Source of the DNA: Roseateles aquatilis
GTDB lineage: Bacteria > Pseudomonadota > Gammaproteobacteria > Burkholderiales > Burkholderiaceae_C
Reading direction: 5' to 3'
Length of the DNA stretch: 64,000 nucleotides
NCBI RefSeq assembly: GCF_002205645.1
Contig: NZ_NIOF01000002.1
Location: forward strand, 557,657 to 621,656
How positions within the stretch are numbered: position 1 is the first letter of the stretch; every line of letters starts with the position of its first letter. The translations under genes were made by a program, and so were the position numbers. Shown here in pieces: positions 1-9,068 of the stretch. The notes below the pieces were generated by a model. The model ran no database searches. It was not told where the DNA came from and saw only the letters and a list, made by a program, of their open reading frames with translations.

Positions 1-2
1 TC

Positions 3-800
3 ATCGTCTGGGAGCTGACCGACGATCATCCGGTGGTGGACCTGCGGCTCTTCGCGCGGCGCAACTTCCTGTTCGGGGCGGCGGTGCTGTCGATCGCCTA
101 CGGCCTGTTCTTCGGCAACGTGGTGCTGCTGCCGCTGTGGCTGCAGCAGCACATGGGCTACACCGCCACGGCCGCGGGCTTCGCGCTGGCGCCGGTGGGG
201 GTGCTGGCGATCCTGCTGTCGCCGCTGGCGGGCAAGAAGGTCGCGGTCTGGGACCCGCGGCTAATGGCGAGCTTCGCGTTCGTGATGTTCTTCATCGTGC
301 TGCTGATGCGATCGTTCTTCACGACCGACACGGACCTGGCCACCATCATGGTGCCGACCGTGCTGCAGGGCGGGGCGCTGGCGTTCTTCTTCATCCCGCT
401 GACGACGCTGACGCTGTCGGGCATTCCGCCGGAGCGCATCGCCGCCGCGGCAGGCCTGTCCAACTTCGTGCGGATCACGGCGGGGGCGATGGGCACGTCG
501 ATCTCGACGACCTTGTGGGAGAACCGCGCGACGCTGCACCACCATCACCTGGCCGAGCGTCTGGCGCTGGGCGACCCGGTCGAGAACCAGACCCTGCAGA
601 CGCTGCAGAACGCCGGCTTCAGCCATGACCAGGCGCTGGCCTACCTGAACCGGTTGGTCGACCAGCAGGCGTTCACGCGGGCGGCCGACGACATCTTCCT
701 GGCGTCGGCGGTGCTGTTCATCGTGCTGATCGCCTTCGTCTGGCTGACCAAGCGGCCGCCGAAGATGGCCGGGCCGGTGGACGCGGGCGGGGCGCACTGA
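3..800 (+). CDS. DHA2-family MFS multidrug exporter (EmrB-like), C-terminal part
   Basis: The reading frame is open from the first bases, so the gene starts outside the window. The visible 265 residues are the C-terminal half of a 14-TM drug:H+ antiporter. They begin with a WELTDDHPVVDLRLF stretch typical of the central loop of EmrB/QacA-type exporters, followed by about six hydrophobic helices and the LWENRATLHHHHLAERL segment characteristic of the last periplasmic loop in EmrB relatives. The family exports hydrophobic drugs across the inner membrane, usually with an EmrA-type adaptor and an outer-membrane channel. Those partners would lie upstream and cannot be checked. A strong hairpin terminator follows 34 bp after the stop. 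The family call is firm; the substrate is unknown. Confidence 0.9.
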   Translation: MVWELTDDHPVVDLRLFARRNFLFGAAVLSIAYGLFFGNVVLLPLWLQQHMGYTATAAGFALAPVGVLAILLSPLAGKKVAVWDPRLMASFAFVMFFIVLLMRSFFTTDTDLATIMVPTVLQGGALAFFFIPLTTLTLSGIPPERIAAAAGLSNFVRITAGAMGTSISTTLWENRATLHHHHLAERLALGDPVENQTLQTLQNAGFSHDQALAYLNRLVDQQAFTRAADDIFLASAVLFIVLIAFVWLTKRPPKMAGPVDAGGAH

Positions 801-833
801 GCGATGGCGACGCGACCTGTCGACGGATGAAAC

Positions 834-866
834 GAAGGGGCTCGATGGTGATCGAGCCCCTTCTTC
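834..866 (+). terminator. Rho-independent terminator after the DHA2 exporter
   Basis: A perfect 13-bp inverted repeat (834-846 with 851-863) has a GGTG loop and is followed by a short T-rich run. It ends transcription of the exporter before the convergent transporter gene. Confidence 0.85.
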
Positions 867-938
867 ATTGCCGGACCGCTTCCGATCGCTCCGGCTCGCG
901 TGGCGATCGCCCTCGGCGGCGAGAGCGCTGCTGGAGCC

Positions 939-2441
939 TCACCAGAAACCGAGCACCTTCCACCATGCCAGGCCGACGGTGGCGAAGATCGCCAGCTCGA
1001 CCACGGCCATGACGAACCCGACGCGCCACCACAGCCCCAGCGACACGTAGCCGCTGCCGAAGACGATCGGCGAGGTGCCGGTGGCGTAATGCGTCAGCGT
1101 CATCATGATGGCGGACGCCGCGGCCATCATCAGCAGGAAGGGGGGCAGGTACGCCGGCGGGATCAGATGCGCCCCGACCGTCAGGAAGGCCAGCATCATG
1201 GCGCTGATGTGGGCCGTGGTGCTCGCGAACAGGTAGTGCGAGAACAGGAAGACGGCCACCAGCACCGCGGCCGCGGCGGGCCAGCTCATGCCGCTGGCCT
1301 CGATGCCGCCGCGCAACCCGTCCGAGAACCAGGCCACGACGCCGAGCTTGTTGAGCTCCCCCGCCAGCATCACCAGCGCGCCGAACCAGATCAGCGTGTC
1401 CCAGGCGCTTTTCTCGGACAGCACGTCGTCCCAGTCGATGGTGCCGGTGATCAGCAGCACGAACAGCCCGAGCAGCGCCACCACCGTCGCGTCCAGGCTG
1501 AACGCCGGCCCGAGCAGGATCGCCGGCACGTCGGCCCACAGCACCAGCAGCATCGCGAAGGTGCCGAGCATGACGCGCTCCTTGGGCTTGAGCGGCCCCA
1601 TCTCGGCGAGCTGCTGGCGCGCGAACGGAATCGCGTCGGGCGTGCGCGTCAGGGCGGGTTTGGCCAGCAGGTACACGACCAGCGGCATCAGCGCCATGCA
1701 CACCAGGCCGGGCAGCAGCATGCACAGCGCCCAGGTGCCCCAGCTCAGGTGCAGCGCCTGGTTGGTGACGCGGCCGATGTAGTCGACGACGAGCGGGTTC
1801 GGCGCGGTCGCGGTGATGAACATCGCCGAGCTGATCGGATTGGCGTGGTAGTTGACCAGCGCCAGGTAGGTGCCGACCTTGCCCTCGGTTTTCTGCTCCG
1901 GATCGGAGCCGAACGCCGTGGCGATCGACTTCATGATCGGGTGCACGATGCCGCCGCCGCGCGCGGTGTTGCTGGGGGTGAACGGCGCCAGGATCAGCTC
2001 GCAGGCGGCCAGGCCGTAGCCGATGCCGATGGAGCTCTTGCCGAACAGCGAGATGAAGAAGAAGCCGAGCCGCGCGCCCAGCCCCGTCTTCTTCAGCCCG
2101 CGCGAGATCAGCACGGACACGACGATCAACCAGATCAGCGGGCTGGCGAAGCTGCTCAGCGCATCGGCGATCGCGCCCTTGGAGGACGTCGACGTCACCT
2201 GCGACAGCGACACCGCCATGATCGCCATCATGGCCATGACGCCGATGGGCATGACCTTGAGGATGATCGCGACGATGGTGGTGAGGAAGATCGCGGTCAG
2301 TCCCCAGGCCTTGGGCGTGAGCCCGGCGGGGACCGGGGTGGCCACCAGCGCGATCAGCACCAGCGTCGTGATGAACGCCGGCAGGATCTTGAACGGCACC
2401 GCGTCCCGGAAGTACCGGGCCATGCGAACGATTGCTTCCAT
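939..2441 (-). CDS. DASS-family dicarboxylate/tartrate:anion transporter
   Basis: The 500-residue polytopic membrane protein has about a dozen hydrophobic helices. The segment TPSNTARGGGIVHPIM is a hallmark of the CitT/TtdT branch of the divalent anion:Na+ symporter family, and a second SNT-like region (VNYHANPISSAMFITATAPNP) holds the other substrate-binding turn. Members carry citrate, tartrate, succinate or malate across the inner membrane, often as exchangers. The ATG is preceded by a strong GGGAGGG site. The gene is monocistronic and converges on the DHA2 exporter. Tartrate is a reasonable guess because a tartrate dehydrogenase lies at 51.7 kb, but the two are far apart and not obviously co-regulated. 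Confidence 0.88.
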   Translation of the reverse strand: MEAIVRMARYFRDAVPFKILPAFITTLVLIALVATPVPAGLTPKAWGLTAIFLTTIVAIILKVMPIGVMAMMAIMAVSLSQVTSTSSKGAIADALSSFASPLIWLIVVSVLISRGLKKTGLGARLGFFFISLFGKSSIGIGYGLAACELILAPFTPSNTARGGGIVHPIMKSIATAFGSDPEQKTEGKVGTYLALVNYHANPISSAMFITATAPNPLVVDYIGRVTNQALHLSWGTWALCMLLPGLVCMALMPLVVYLLAKPALTRTPDAIPFARQQLAEMGPLKPKERVMLGTFAMLLVLWADVPAILLGPAFSLDATVVALLGLFVLLITGTIDWDDVLSEKSAWDTLIWFGALVMLAGELNKLGVVAWFSDGLRGGIEASGMSWPAAAAVLVAVFLFSHYLFASTTAHISAMMLAFLTVGAHLIPPAYLPPFLLMMAAASAIMMTLTHYATGTSPIVFGSGYVSLGLWWRVGFVMAVVELAIFATVGLAWWKVLGFW

Positions 2442-2645
2442 GTGAGGCCCTCCCTGTCCGCCACCGCCGGAGACTCCGGACCGAGCGGCGAATCGCCTGC
2501 GAGTCAGTCGACCTGCGGCCGTTCCGGGTCACCGTCGAGGGCGATCGGTCGGCCGCTTGGGTGGAGCGAGGCTAACAGATGGAAGGGGCGGCGCGAGACC
2601 TGACCCCGGGCCGGGAAAGGGGACGAGTCGCGCGGCGGACTGCCC

Positions 2646-3060
2646 TCAAGCCCGCGACGACGCCAGATCCAGGCAGTACGCGATCAGCTCGTCGAGCTCG
2701 CTGGACTTGTCGAAGACGCGGTCGGCACCGAGCTCGGCGCAGCGGCGCCGCATGTCGGCGGTGGCGTAGTTGCTCAGCACGACCAGCTTGGCCTCCGGCT
2801 GCAGCAGCCGCGCCTTGGGCAGCAGCGACAGGCCGGTGCCGCGCTTGAGGAAGATGTCGATGATGACGATGTCGCAGGGCACCGCCTCGTCGTGCAGCCA
2901 GCGCAGCGCCCCGGCCTCGTCCTCGGCCTGGCCGACCACTTCCAGGTCGAGCATCTCCTGCAGCGTCGCGATCAGGTTCTCGCGGATCAGCGGGCTGTCT
3001 TCGACCAGGAAGCAGTTCAGCGTGCCGGGGGGCGGGTCGGTGGCGCGGGCGGAAGACATG
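2646..3060 (-). CDS. Stand-alone response-regulator receiver protein
   Basis: The 137-residue protein is one receiver domain with no output domain. The acidic pair is in CFLVEDSPLI near residues 20-21, the phospho-acceptor is Asp68 in IVIIDIFLK, a Thr/Ser switch position lies in VVLSNYA, and the conserved Lys is in RVFDKSSEL. I chose the ATG at 3060 because the receiver fold begins about 13 residues later. The frame stays open to 3254, but that added N-terminus is Pro/Ala-rich and would overlap the upstream AsmA gene by 49 bp. Stand-alone receivers of this type act by phosphotransfer or protein contact. No kinase is adjacent, so its partner is unknown. Confidence 0.8.
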
Positions 3061-3205
3061 GGCACGGGCGTGGCGGGCGATGTCGGGATGACCGTCCGCG
3101 ACGGCGCCGGCGACCGCAGCCCGTGCGACGCCGCGTCGAGCAATCGCGGCGGCACGGGAGCGCCGGGCTCCGTCGTCGGGTTCGGAGTGGGCGAGGCGCT
3201 GATTA

Positions 3206-5503
3206 TCACGATCCCTGGCGACCCTTGCTCAATGGCGCCAACCGGGCGTTGCATTCCGACAGCGCGGCACGACTTTCGTCATCCGGGTCTTCGCCCAGGT
3301 CGATCAGCGGCACGATCGCCGCCAGCGGCGCCACCGCCAGCCCCAGCACCGCTGCCGGCACCAGGCGCTTGAGCAGCGGCCCCTTTTCCAGGCTGATCTT
3401 CGGGTCCCCCATCGTGCCTTGCACGTTCAGCGGCGTGCGCAGCGTGAGCGGACTCTTGTCCTTGGGCTCGACGCGTGCCGTCAGCGCCAGCCGCTCCGTC
3501 GCCAGCGACATGCCGCCATCGACCAGCACGACCGAGTCCTTCGTGTCCACGATCAGCGGCTTGGGCGTCACGAGGCCGTCCTTGACCCGCAGGTCGGCGA
3601 CGCCGCAATAGACCTGCAAGGCATCGTCCCCCTTGATCAGCATGCCCAGACCCTGCGCGATGTCCAGGCCGGCGGCCTCGACAAGCAGGTGCGACAGCGT
3701 GCCGTCGGTCCAGTACAGCACCATGCGGCCGTCGGCGCTGGCCAGCAGCTCGGCGGTGGACCGGCCGCGGCCGTCCAGCGCGATGCGCCCGCCGACGACG
3801 CCGGTGACGTAGGGCGGCTGGTTGTTCTTGCGCTCCAGGTGCAGCCATTGCTCCAGGCGCACGCCGTTGACACGCAACCGCGCCTCCCACTTCGCCTGTT
3901 GCTCGCGGCCGTCCAGCTGCATGCGGCCGGCGACCTGGCCGCGTGCGACGCGGGCATCGATGTCGCGGATCTCCAGCACGCCGTCCTGCAGCACGATGCG
4001 CGCGTTGAACGGCTCGGCCGCCTGCAGCAGCGTGGTGCCGGACTCGAAACGCGCCAGCTTCACGCCGACGTCGGCGTTCATCGCGCGCAGCGAGGGCAGG
4101 TCGAATTGCTTGTCCGGCAACACACGCGCCGGTCGGCTGGACTTGGGCGCTGTCTTGTCGGCCGGCACGCCGACCGCCGGCCCCAGGTCGGCGAGCCACA
4201 GCTCGCTGCCGCGCAGTTCACCGGTCAGCTTGGGCACGGCCTCGCCTGGTTTGTCGTAGGCGAAGTCGCCGCTCAGGCGGCTCTTGCCGATCGTCGCCTT
4301 GGCGACCGCCGTGGTCCACCGCGATCCCTCGCGCGTCAGCCGACCCTGCATGGCGAACGCCGGCGTGGTGGGCAGCGTGATGCCCAGCGGTTCGCCGACC
4401 GCGGCCAGCGAGGGGCCGCTCAGGGTGTACTTGCCGGACAACCCCTGGCTGACCAGCAGGTCGCGCACCTGACCGTCGAAACTCAGCCTGGCGTGACCGA
4501 TGTTGCCGCGCAGTTCCACCGCCACGGCCGGCGCGTTCGGGTCGGAAGACAGCCAGGGCAGGGCGGAGCCGGTCTGCAACGTGGCCTGCAGCGGCAGGCC
4601 ACGGTAGTGACCCTCGGCGCGCGCGGTGACGCCGTAGCGGTCGCCTTCGCCCGGGCCGGGGCCTTCGGCGTCCGACGCGCCGCGCGGCTTGCCGGCGATG
4701 CGTTCACCGAGATCCACCGCAAGGCGGGCGCCAGAAGCGGCGGCGCTCGCGGCACGGGTCGCGGCCGTGGGAGCGGTGGCGGGGACGGTGGTGGTGGCGG
4801 ACCTCGTCGGCGTCGACGCCTCCGACCGCACCGCCGAGGCCGCGTCTTGCGCCGTGGTCCAGGTCTCGCGCAGCGCGAATCGAGCCAGCACCGAGATCTT
4901 CTGGATCTTGTCGTCCACGAAGGCGGTGCCCTGACGCACCTCCAGCAAGTCGAAGCTGACGCCGTCGACCGCGGGCCGCTTGCGGATCTGCGTGCTGCTG
5001 TCGGGCTGCTTGCCGAACTGCCAACTGGCGCGGCCCTCGACATCGCGTTCCAGTCGCAGCGTCAGCTCGCCCGCGCGCAGCGCCTTGACGCGTAGCGCGT
5101 CGCCGTTGCGAAGCGCCAGCAGGTCGCCGTAGCGCAGTACCAGCGTGGCGTCCTGCGCCTGCACCATCGGTCCGCCGGTGGTGCTCCAGCTCGGACCGGC
5201 GATGGTCAGGCTGTGGGTCTTGAGGCGCAGGTTGCCGATCAGGCGCAATTGCCAGGCCTGGCCGCCGCTGCCGTCGAAGCTGACCGCGCGGTCCAGCTTC
5301 TGGCTCAGCCATTGCTCGGCGGGACGGCGCAGGAAGGGCCAGCCCAGCCATTCGCAGACGCCCACCGCGACGCACAACAGCACCAGCAGCGTGCCCACGC
5401 CCAGCGCCCAGCCGTGGCGGGCGCGATGACGCGCGGGCGGGGCGACCGCCACGTCAGACGGGGAGGGATCTTGCGCCGGGGGCGTTGGCGGGACTGCGGT
5501 CAT
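3206..5503 (-). CDS. AsmA-family envelope protein
   Basis: The protein of about 765 residues has a cytoplasmic Pro-rich N-terminus, one transmembrane helix (about residues 33-53) and a long periplasmic part. The AsmA-type start after the helix (PFLRRPAEQWLSQKLDRAV) and the repeated beta-rich segments with a C-terminal G-T-M-G-D-P-K-I block match the AsmA/YhjG group. That superfamily forms long hydrophobic grooves bridging inner and outer membranes, proposed to carry phospholipid. The ATG at 5503 is preceded by AAGGTGA at good spacing; a GTG nine bases earlier lacks one. A low-complexity Ala/Thr/Arg stretch sits near residues 215-260. The phospholipase-D-like gene upstream on the same strand would fit a membrane-lipid theme, but this is inference. 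Confidence 0.85.
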   Translation of the reverse strand: MTAVPPTPPAQDPSPSDVAVAPPARHRARHGWALGVGTLLVLLCVAVGVCEWLGWPFLRRPAEQWLSQKLDRAVSFDGSGGQAWQLRLIGNLRLKTHSLTIAGPSWSTTGGPMVQAQDATLVLRYGDLLALRNGDALRVKALRAGELTLRLERDVEGRASWQFGKQPDSSTQIRKRPAVDGVSFDLLEVRQGTAFVDDKIQKISVLARFALRETWTTAQDAASAVRSEASTPTRSATTTVPATAPTAATRAASAAASGARLAVDLGERIAGKPRGASDAEGPGPGEGDRYGVTARAEGHYRGLPLQATLQTGSALPWLSSDPNAPAVAVELRGNIGHARLSFDGQVRDLLVSQGLSGKYTLSGPSLAAVGEPLGITLPTTPAFAMQGRLTREGSRWTTAVAKATIGKSRLSGDFAYDKPGEAVPKLTGELRGSELWLADLGPAVGVPADKTAPKSSRPARVLPDKQFDLPSLRAMNADVGVKLARFESGTTLLQAAEPFNARIVLQDGVLEIRDIDARVARGQVAGRMQLDGREQQAKWEARLRVNGVRLEQWLHLERKNNQPPYVTGVVGGRIALDGRGRSTAELLASADGRMVLYWTDGTLSHLLVEAAGLDIAQGLGMLIKGDDALQVYCGVADLRVKDGLVTPKPLIVDTKDSVVLVDGGMSLATERLALTARVEPKDKSPLTLRTPLNVQGTMGDPKISLEKGPLLKRLVPAAVLGLAVAPLAAIVPLIDLGEDPDDESRAALSECNARLAPLSKGRQGS

Positions 5504-5557
5504 GGGGTTCACCTTGTCGTTCTGATCGTCGGCGCGGGGTGGGAGCGGTGACCGCGC

Positions 5558-7042
5558 TCACCACCAATGCTCGAACATGCGGGAGAAGAATTCCTTGCTG
5601 CGCTGGATCAGGCCGCGATCGCGCCAGCGTTGCAGGTCGATGGTCTGGGAGGCCTCGCGATCGCGCTCGAACATGCGGTTCATCGCGCCGCCGAAGTCCT
5701 CGCCGAGCACGACGGCGTTGACCTCGTTGTTGTAGACGAAGCTGCGCCAGTCCATGTTGCTGGAGCCGATGGTGGAGACCACGCCGTCGATGACGGCGGT
5801 CTTGGCGTGCAGGACGGCATTCTGCAGCTCATGGATGCGCACGCCTGCCTCCAGCAGGCGGTCGTAATGGCTGCGGCCGGCATACATCACCGGCGAGAAG
5901 TCGCTGCGCGAGGGCAGGATCAACTGCACGTCGACGCCTCGCCTGGCGGCGTCGCACAGCGCGTCGACCATGTCCTTGCCCGGCGCGAAGTAGGCCATGG
6001 TGAGGTACACGCTGCGCTGGGCGGCGCGGATGCTGCCCATCAGCAGGGTGTAGATGCGGTTCTCGGTGTCCTGCGGTGCGGCGGGGATCACGCGCATCAA
6101 CTGCTGGCCGGGCGCGGGGCCGGCGACGGGCTCGACGGCGGCGAGCGTGCCTTCGCATTGCTGCTGGGCCCAGGTCTCGCGCACCAGGCGGTGCAGTGCC
6201 TGCACCGCAGGACCGCGGACCTGGATCATCGTGTCGCGCCAGCCGTTTTCCTGCGTGGCGTCGCTGGCCGCGCCGGCGGGCGGCGCCGGCTTGCGGGCGC
6301 CCCGGCTGCCGCCGATGCCGCCCGACCCGGACGAGTAGACCGCGCTGATGTTGATGCCGCCGGTGAAGCCGGTCTCACCGTCGACCACCATGATCTTGCG
6401 GTGATCGCGGTGGGTGATCTTGTTGTACCGGGTGCGCTTGAGCGGATTGACCGGATTGAACGCGCAAACGGCGACGCCGCCCTGGCGCAGGCGGTCGAAG
6501 TAGGCTTCCTCGGTGCCGAGCGAACCGACGGCGTCGTAGATCATCGCGACTTCCAGGCCCTGCGCCCGCCGCTGCAGCAGCAGATCGGCGAGCTGGCGGG
6601 AGACGTCGGCGTCTTCGATGATGTAGCTCTCCAGCAGGATCTGGCGGCGCGCCTTGCCGATCGCCTCGAACATCGCGGCGAAGGTGGCGGGGCCGTCGAT
6701 CAACAGCTTGGCGTCGTTGCCCGCGTACAGGTCGACATCGCCGAACGAGGACATCGCGGCGAGCTGACGCTTGAGCAGGTCCGCCTTGCCCTGCGCCGCG
6801 GCGCCTTGCAAGGCCTGCTCGCGACGGGCCTGGTTCATGGGCCCGCGGGGCCCGACCACGTCCACCTGCGCGGCGACCCGCGTCAGGGCGGGCGCCGACG
6901 CCGGTGGGTCGGGCAGCCGACCGTTGATCGGCGGCTGAGGCGTGCCGCAGGCCACGAGCGCCGCGCTCAAGCCCAGCACGGCCGCCAGGTGGCGCCCGCG
7001 CTCACGCCACGGCGAGCGGTCGAAACGGAGCAGCGTGGGCAT
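5558..7042 (-). CDS. Phospholipase-D/cardiolipin synthase-like lipoprotein
   Basis: The 494-residue protein carries both HKD motifs of the PLD superfamily: the first in HRDHRKIMVVDG followed by FTGGINI, the second in HAKTAVIDG followed by GSSNMDWRS. This pattern fits cardiolipin synthases (ClsB/ClsC branch), which join phosphatidyl groups. From the ATG at 7042 the N-terminus is a lipoprotein signal peptide ending in LSAALVAC, so the mature protein would be membrane-anchored outside the cytoplasm. That is unusual for a biosynthetic Cls and may indicate another phosphodiester substrate. An in-frame ATG at 7096 overlaps the ferritin stop codon (ATGA), which would suggest translational coupling; I prefer 7042 because it gives a normal signal-peptide length. 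Confidence 0.87.
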   Translation of the reverse strand: MPTLLRFDRSPWRERGRHLAAVLGLSAALVACGTPQPPINGRLPDPPASAPALTRVAAQVDVVGPRGPMNQARREQALQGAAAQGKADLLKRQLAAMSSFGDVDLYAGNDAKLLIDGPATFAAMFEAIGKARRQILLESYIIEDADVSRQLADLLLQRRAQGLEVAMIYDAVGSLGTEEAYFDRLRQGGVAVCAFNPVNPLKRTRYNKITHRDHRKIMVVDGETGFTGGINISAVYSSGSGGIGGSRGARKPAPPAGAASDATQENGWRDTMIQVRGPAVQALHRLVRETWAQQQCEGTLAAVEPVAGPAPGQQLMRVIPAAPQDTENRIYTLLMGSIRAAQRSVYLTMAYFAPGKDMVDALCDAARRGVDVQLILPSRSDFSPVMYAGRSHYDRLLEAGVRIHELQNAVLHAKTAVIDGVVSTIGSSNMDWRSFVYNNEVNAVVLGEDFGGAMNRMFERDREASQTIDLQRWRDRGLIQRSKEFFSRMFEHWW

Positions 7043-7092
7043 GGCCTGATTCCGGCTGGCTTCGCGTGCTCCCGACGACATCGCCGCGCCCG

Positions 7093-7629
7093 TCATTCCT
7101 TCAGCATGTCGGCGAGTTCATCGGCGTGCTCCTCCTCGTCGGCCAGCACCTCTTCGAGGATGCGTCGCGTGGTCGGATCCTTGTCGCCGATCAGGTTGAT
7201 CATCTGGCGATAGGACTCCACCGCGACGCGTTCGGCCACGAGGTTGGAGCGCACCATCGCCTTGATGTTGTCCGATTCGTCGTAACCCGCGTGGCTGCGC
7301 TGGGTCAGCGAGTCGGGATTGAAGTCCGGCGATCCGCCCAACTGGACGATGCGCTCGGCCAGGCGGTCGGCATGGCCGCTCTCCGCGTTGGCGTGCTCGA
7401 GGAACTCCTCGGCAATGCGCGGCGCCGACAGGCCGTGCGCGGTGAAGTAATGGCGCTTGTAGCGCAGCACGCAGACGAGCTCCGTGGCGAGCGCGCCGTT
7501 GAGCAGCTTGACGATCTCGTCGCGCCACGGCCCGTAGCTGGGCGTGACGGCGCCGTCGTCCAGATGCTGGCGGGCGCGGTCCAGGGCCTTCTCGTCAAGT
7601 TGCAGATGGCGTTTGTCTGGTGCGTTCAT
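7093..7629 (-). CDS. Ferritin-like / bacterioferritin-family protein
   Basis: The 178-residue all-helical protein has the four-helix ferritin pattern of carboxylate/histidine ligands: Glu in ATELVCVLRYKRHY, Glu/His in EHANAESGHADRL, Glu in ERVAVESYRQM and Glu/His in LADEEEHADEL. This places a di-iron centre in the bundle, as in bacterioferritins and Dps-like proteins that oxidise and store iron and limit peroxide damage. The ATG follows a strong AAGAGGAG site. It is the first gene of a probable pair with the PLD-like gene, whose longest possible frame overlaps its stop codon. A DUF1328 stress-type membrane protein lies just upstream on the same strand. The exact subfamily is uncertain. Confidence 0.88.
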   Translation of the reverse strand: MNAPDKRHLQLDEKALDRARQHLDDGAVTPSYGPWRDEIVKLLNGALATELVCVLRYKRHYFTAHGLSAPRIAEEFLEHANAESGHADRLAERIVQLGGSPDFNPDSLTQRSHAGYDESDNIKAMVRSNLVAERVAVESYRQMINLIGDKDPTTRRILEEVLADEEEHADELADMLKE

Positions 7630-7678
7630 GGCTGGCTCCTCTTGAGGACTGGGACGGGGGATGCGCGCTGGCGCCGGA

Positions 7679-7855
7679 TCATTTGCGGAGCGCGTTCACG
7701 CCCGTGATACCGAGCACCAGCAGCACCAGGAAGATGACGAGGAAGATCCCGAACAGGATCTTGGCGATACCGGCCGCGCCGGCGGCGATGCCCGTGAAAC
7801 CGAGCAGACCCGCCACCAAGGAGACGACGGCGAATACGAGAGCCCACTTCAACAT
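7679..7855 (-). CDS. DUF1328 small membrane protein (YtjA-like)
   Basis: The 58-residue peptide starts [20 protein letters not shown] and has two hydrophobic helices separated by a Gly/Ala turn ([14 protein letters not shown]), the standard layout of DUF1328. The ATG at 7855 is preceded by AGGAAAGGA; longer frames to 7903 lack such a site. These proteins are common in proteobacteria, often near stress genes, and their biochemical role is unknown. It sits 49 bp upstream of the ferritin-like gene on the same strand and may share its transcript. Confidence 0.87.
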   Translation of the reverse strand: MLKWALVFAVVSLVAGLLGFTGIAAGAAGIAKILFGIFLVIFLVLLVLGITGVNALRK

Positions 7856-8150
7856 GACGGTTCCTTTCCTGCTGTTGGCCGCGACCGCGGCGCTTGTTGC
7901 CACTGTAGAAGCGCCCCCTGGCCGCAGGGATCAGCAAGACCCACGTCCGGGTGTAGGACGGGACGCCGCTGGGAGAGACGCATGGGTGGCCGGCACGACG
8001 GCGCGGGGGGCGGCCGACGCGGTTGACGGACTGGTCCTACACGCGGCGACGGCGCGGTACGACAGACTTCGGACTGCCGCGCGCCTACGCTTGGGTCATC
8101 CGCCATCCCCCGTCTTTCTGCGGCGCTTCACGCGCCGGAAAGGAATCGAG

Positions 8151-8657
8151 ATGATCAAGCTCAACCAGACCCTCACGAGTCCCTCCACCGCAGCGCTGGT
8201 GACCGCCGGCGCGGTGCTGTCCGCCGTGATGATGATTGCCGCGCCGGCCTTCGCGGCGAACTCGGCGTCCACCTCCGACGCGCAGGCCGCCTATGACAAG
8301 GAGCGTGCCGACTGCATGGCGGGACGCACCGGCCAGGCCCGTCAAACCTGCCTGAAGGAAGCCGCGGCGGCCCGCGAGGAAGCCCGCCGGGGTCGTCTGC
8401 AGACCGCCAGCGCGCAGGAACTGGCCAACAACGCGATGCTGCGCTGCCAGCGGGTGCGTGAAGAAGATCGCGAGGACTGCCGCATGATGGTCATGGGCCA
8501 AGGCACCCGCGACGGCAGCGTGCAGAGCGGCGGCATCCTGACCCGGATCGATCGGATGGTCGAGGAGAACCCCACCGCCGCGGGCGCGCCGGCCAGCGCT
8601 CCGCCGCGTCCCGACGTCCCGCCGCCGCGCCAGCCCAAGACGAACACGTCGCGCTGA
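8151..8657 (+). CDS. Secreted Cys-containing hypothetical protein
   Basis: The 168-residue protein has a signal peptide ending in APAFA-A near residue 36. The mature part is highly charged and helical (YDKERADCMAGRTGQ, CLKEAAAAREEARRGR) with four cysteines at regular spacing that could form disulphides, then a Pro/Ala-rich tail. I do not recognise a domain. The ATG follows GGAAAGGA at good spacing. Codon use is like its neighbours. The next gene, 62 bp downstream, encodes a small membrane-anchored protein and may be co-transcribed; a terminator-like hairpin follows that gene. The predicted location is the periplasm. Function is unknown. Confidence 0.75.
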   Translation: MIKLNQTLTSPSTAALVTAGAVLSAVMMIAAPAFAANSASTSDAQAAYDKERADCMAGRTGQARQTCLKEAAAAREEARRGRLQTASAQELANNAMLRCQRVREEDREDCRMMVMGQGTRDGSVQSGGILTRIDRMVEENPTAAGAPASAPPRPDVPPPRQPKTNTSR

Positions 8658-8719
8658 ACGCGCGGCCGAGCACCGGTCCCCGTTCAACGTCCCGCATCGC
8701 GAATGCCGAGGAGCCCGTC

Positions 8720-8923
8720 ATGTTGATGAAACGAATCCTTCCGCTGGCCCTGTCCAGCCTCGCGGGCTACGCCCTGTGGCAATGGCAGGCGCGCCGCACC
8801 GAACACCGCCTCAAGTCCGTCCACGCCAATCCCGAAGAGGTCACCACCTGGGAGGGCGAGGGTGGGGCGCTGCATCGGACCGGACCGCACATGGGTCCGG
8901 AGCCGGCCAAGCCGGCCGCTTGA
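8720..8923 (+). CDS. Small N-anchored hypothetical protein
   Basis: The 67-residue protein begins with a hydrophobic helix (ILPLALSSLAGYALWQW) followed by a short hydrophilic tail with basic and acidic patches. GAGGAG lies upstream of the ATG, and a hairpin lies just after the gene. It resembles no family I can name. It is probably inserted in the inner membrane, with the tail location not determined. Confidence 0.6.
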   Translation: MLMKRILPLALSSLAGYALWQWQARRTEHRLKSVHANPEEVTTWEGEGGALHRTGPHMGPEPAKPAA

Positions 8924-8954
8924 TTCCCCTCAAGCCGCCCACCATCAAGGACCA

Positions 8955-8989
8955 ACGGCCTGCCGCCCGGTATCGGGTCGGCAGGCCGT
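8955..8989 (+). terminator. Hairpin terminator after the 8720-8923 gene
   Basis: An 11-bp perfect inverted repeat (8955-8965 with 8979-8989) lies 31 bp after the stop. The following bases are only moderately T-rich (GTTCGTTCGTCTG), so efficiency is uncertain. It may serve the convergent OmpA-type gene as well. Confidence 0.6.
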
Positions 8990-9068
8990 CGTTCGTTCGT
9001 CTGCTTGTCTGGACGCGTGGCGCCGAGTCGCGCGTGGCCCGCCGCTTGGCGGGCAGTCGGTGGGCGCG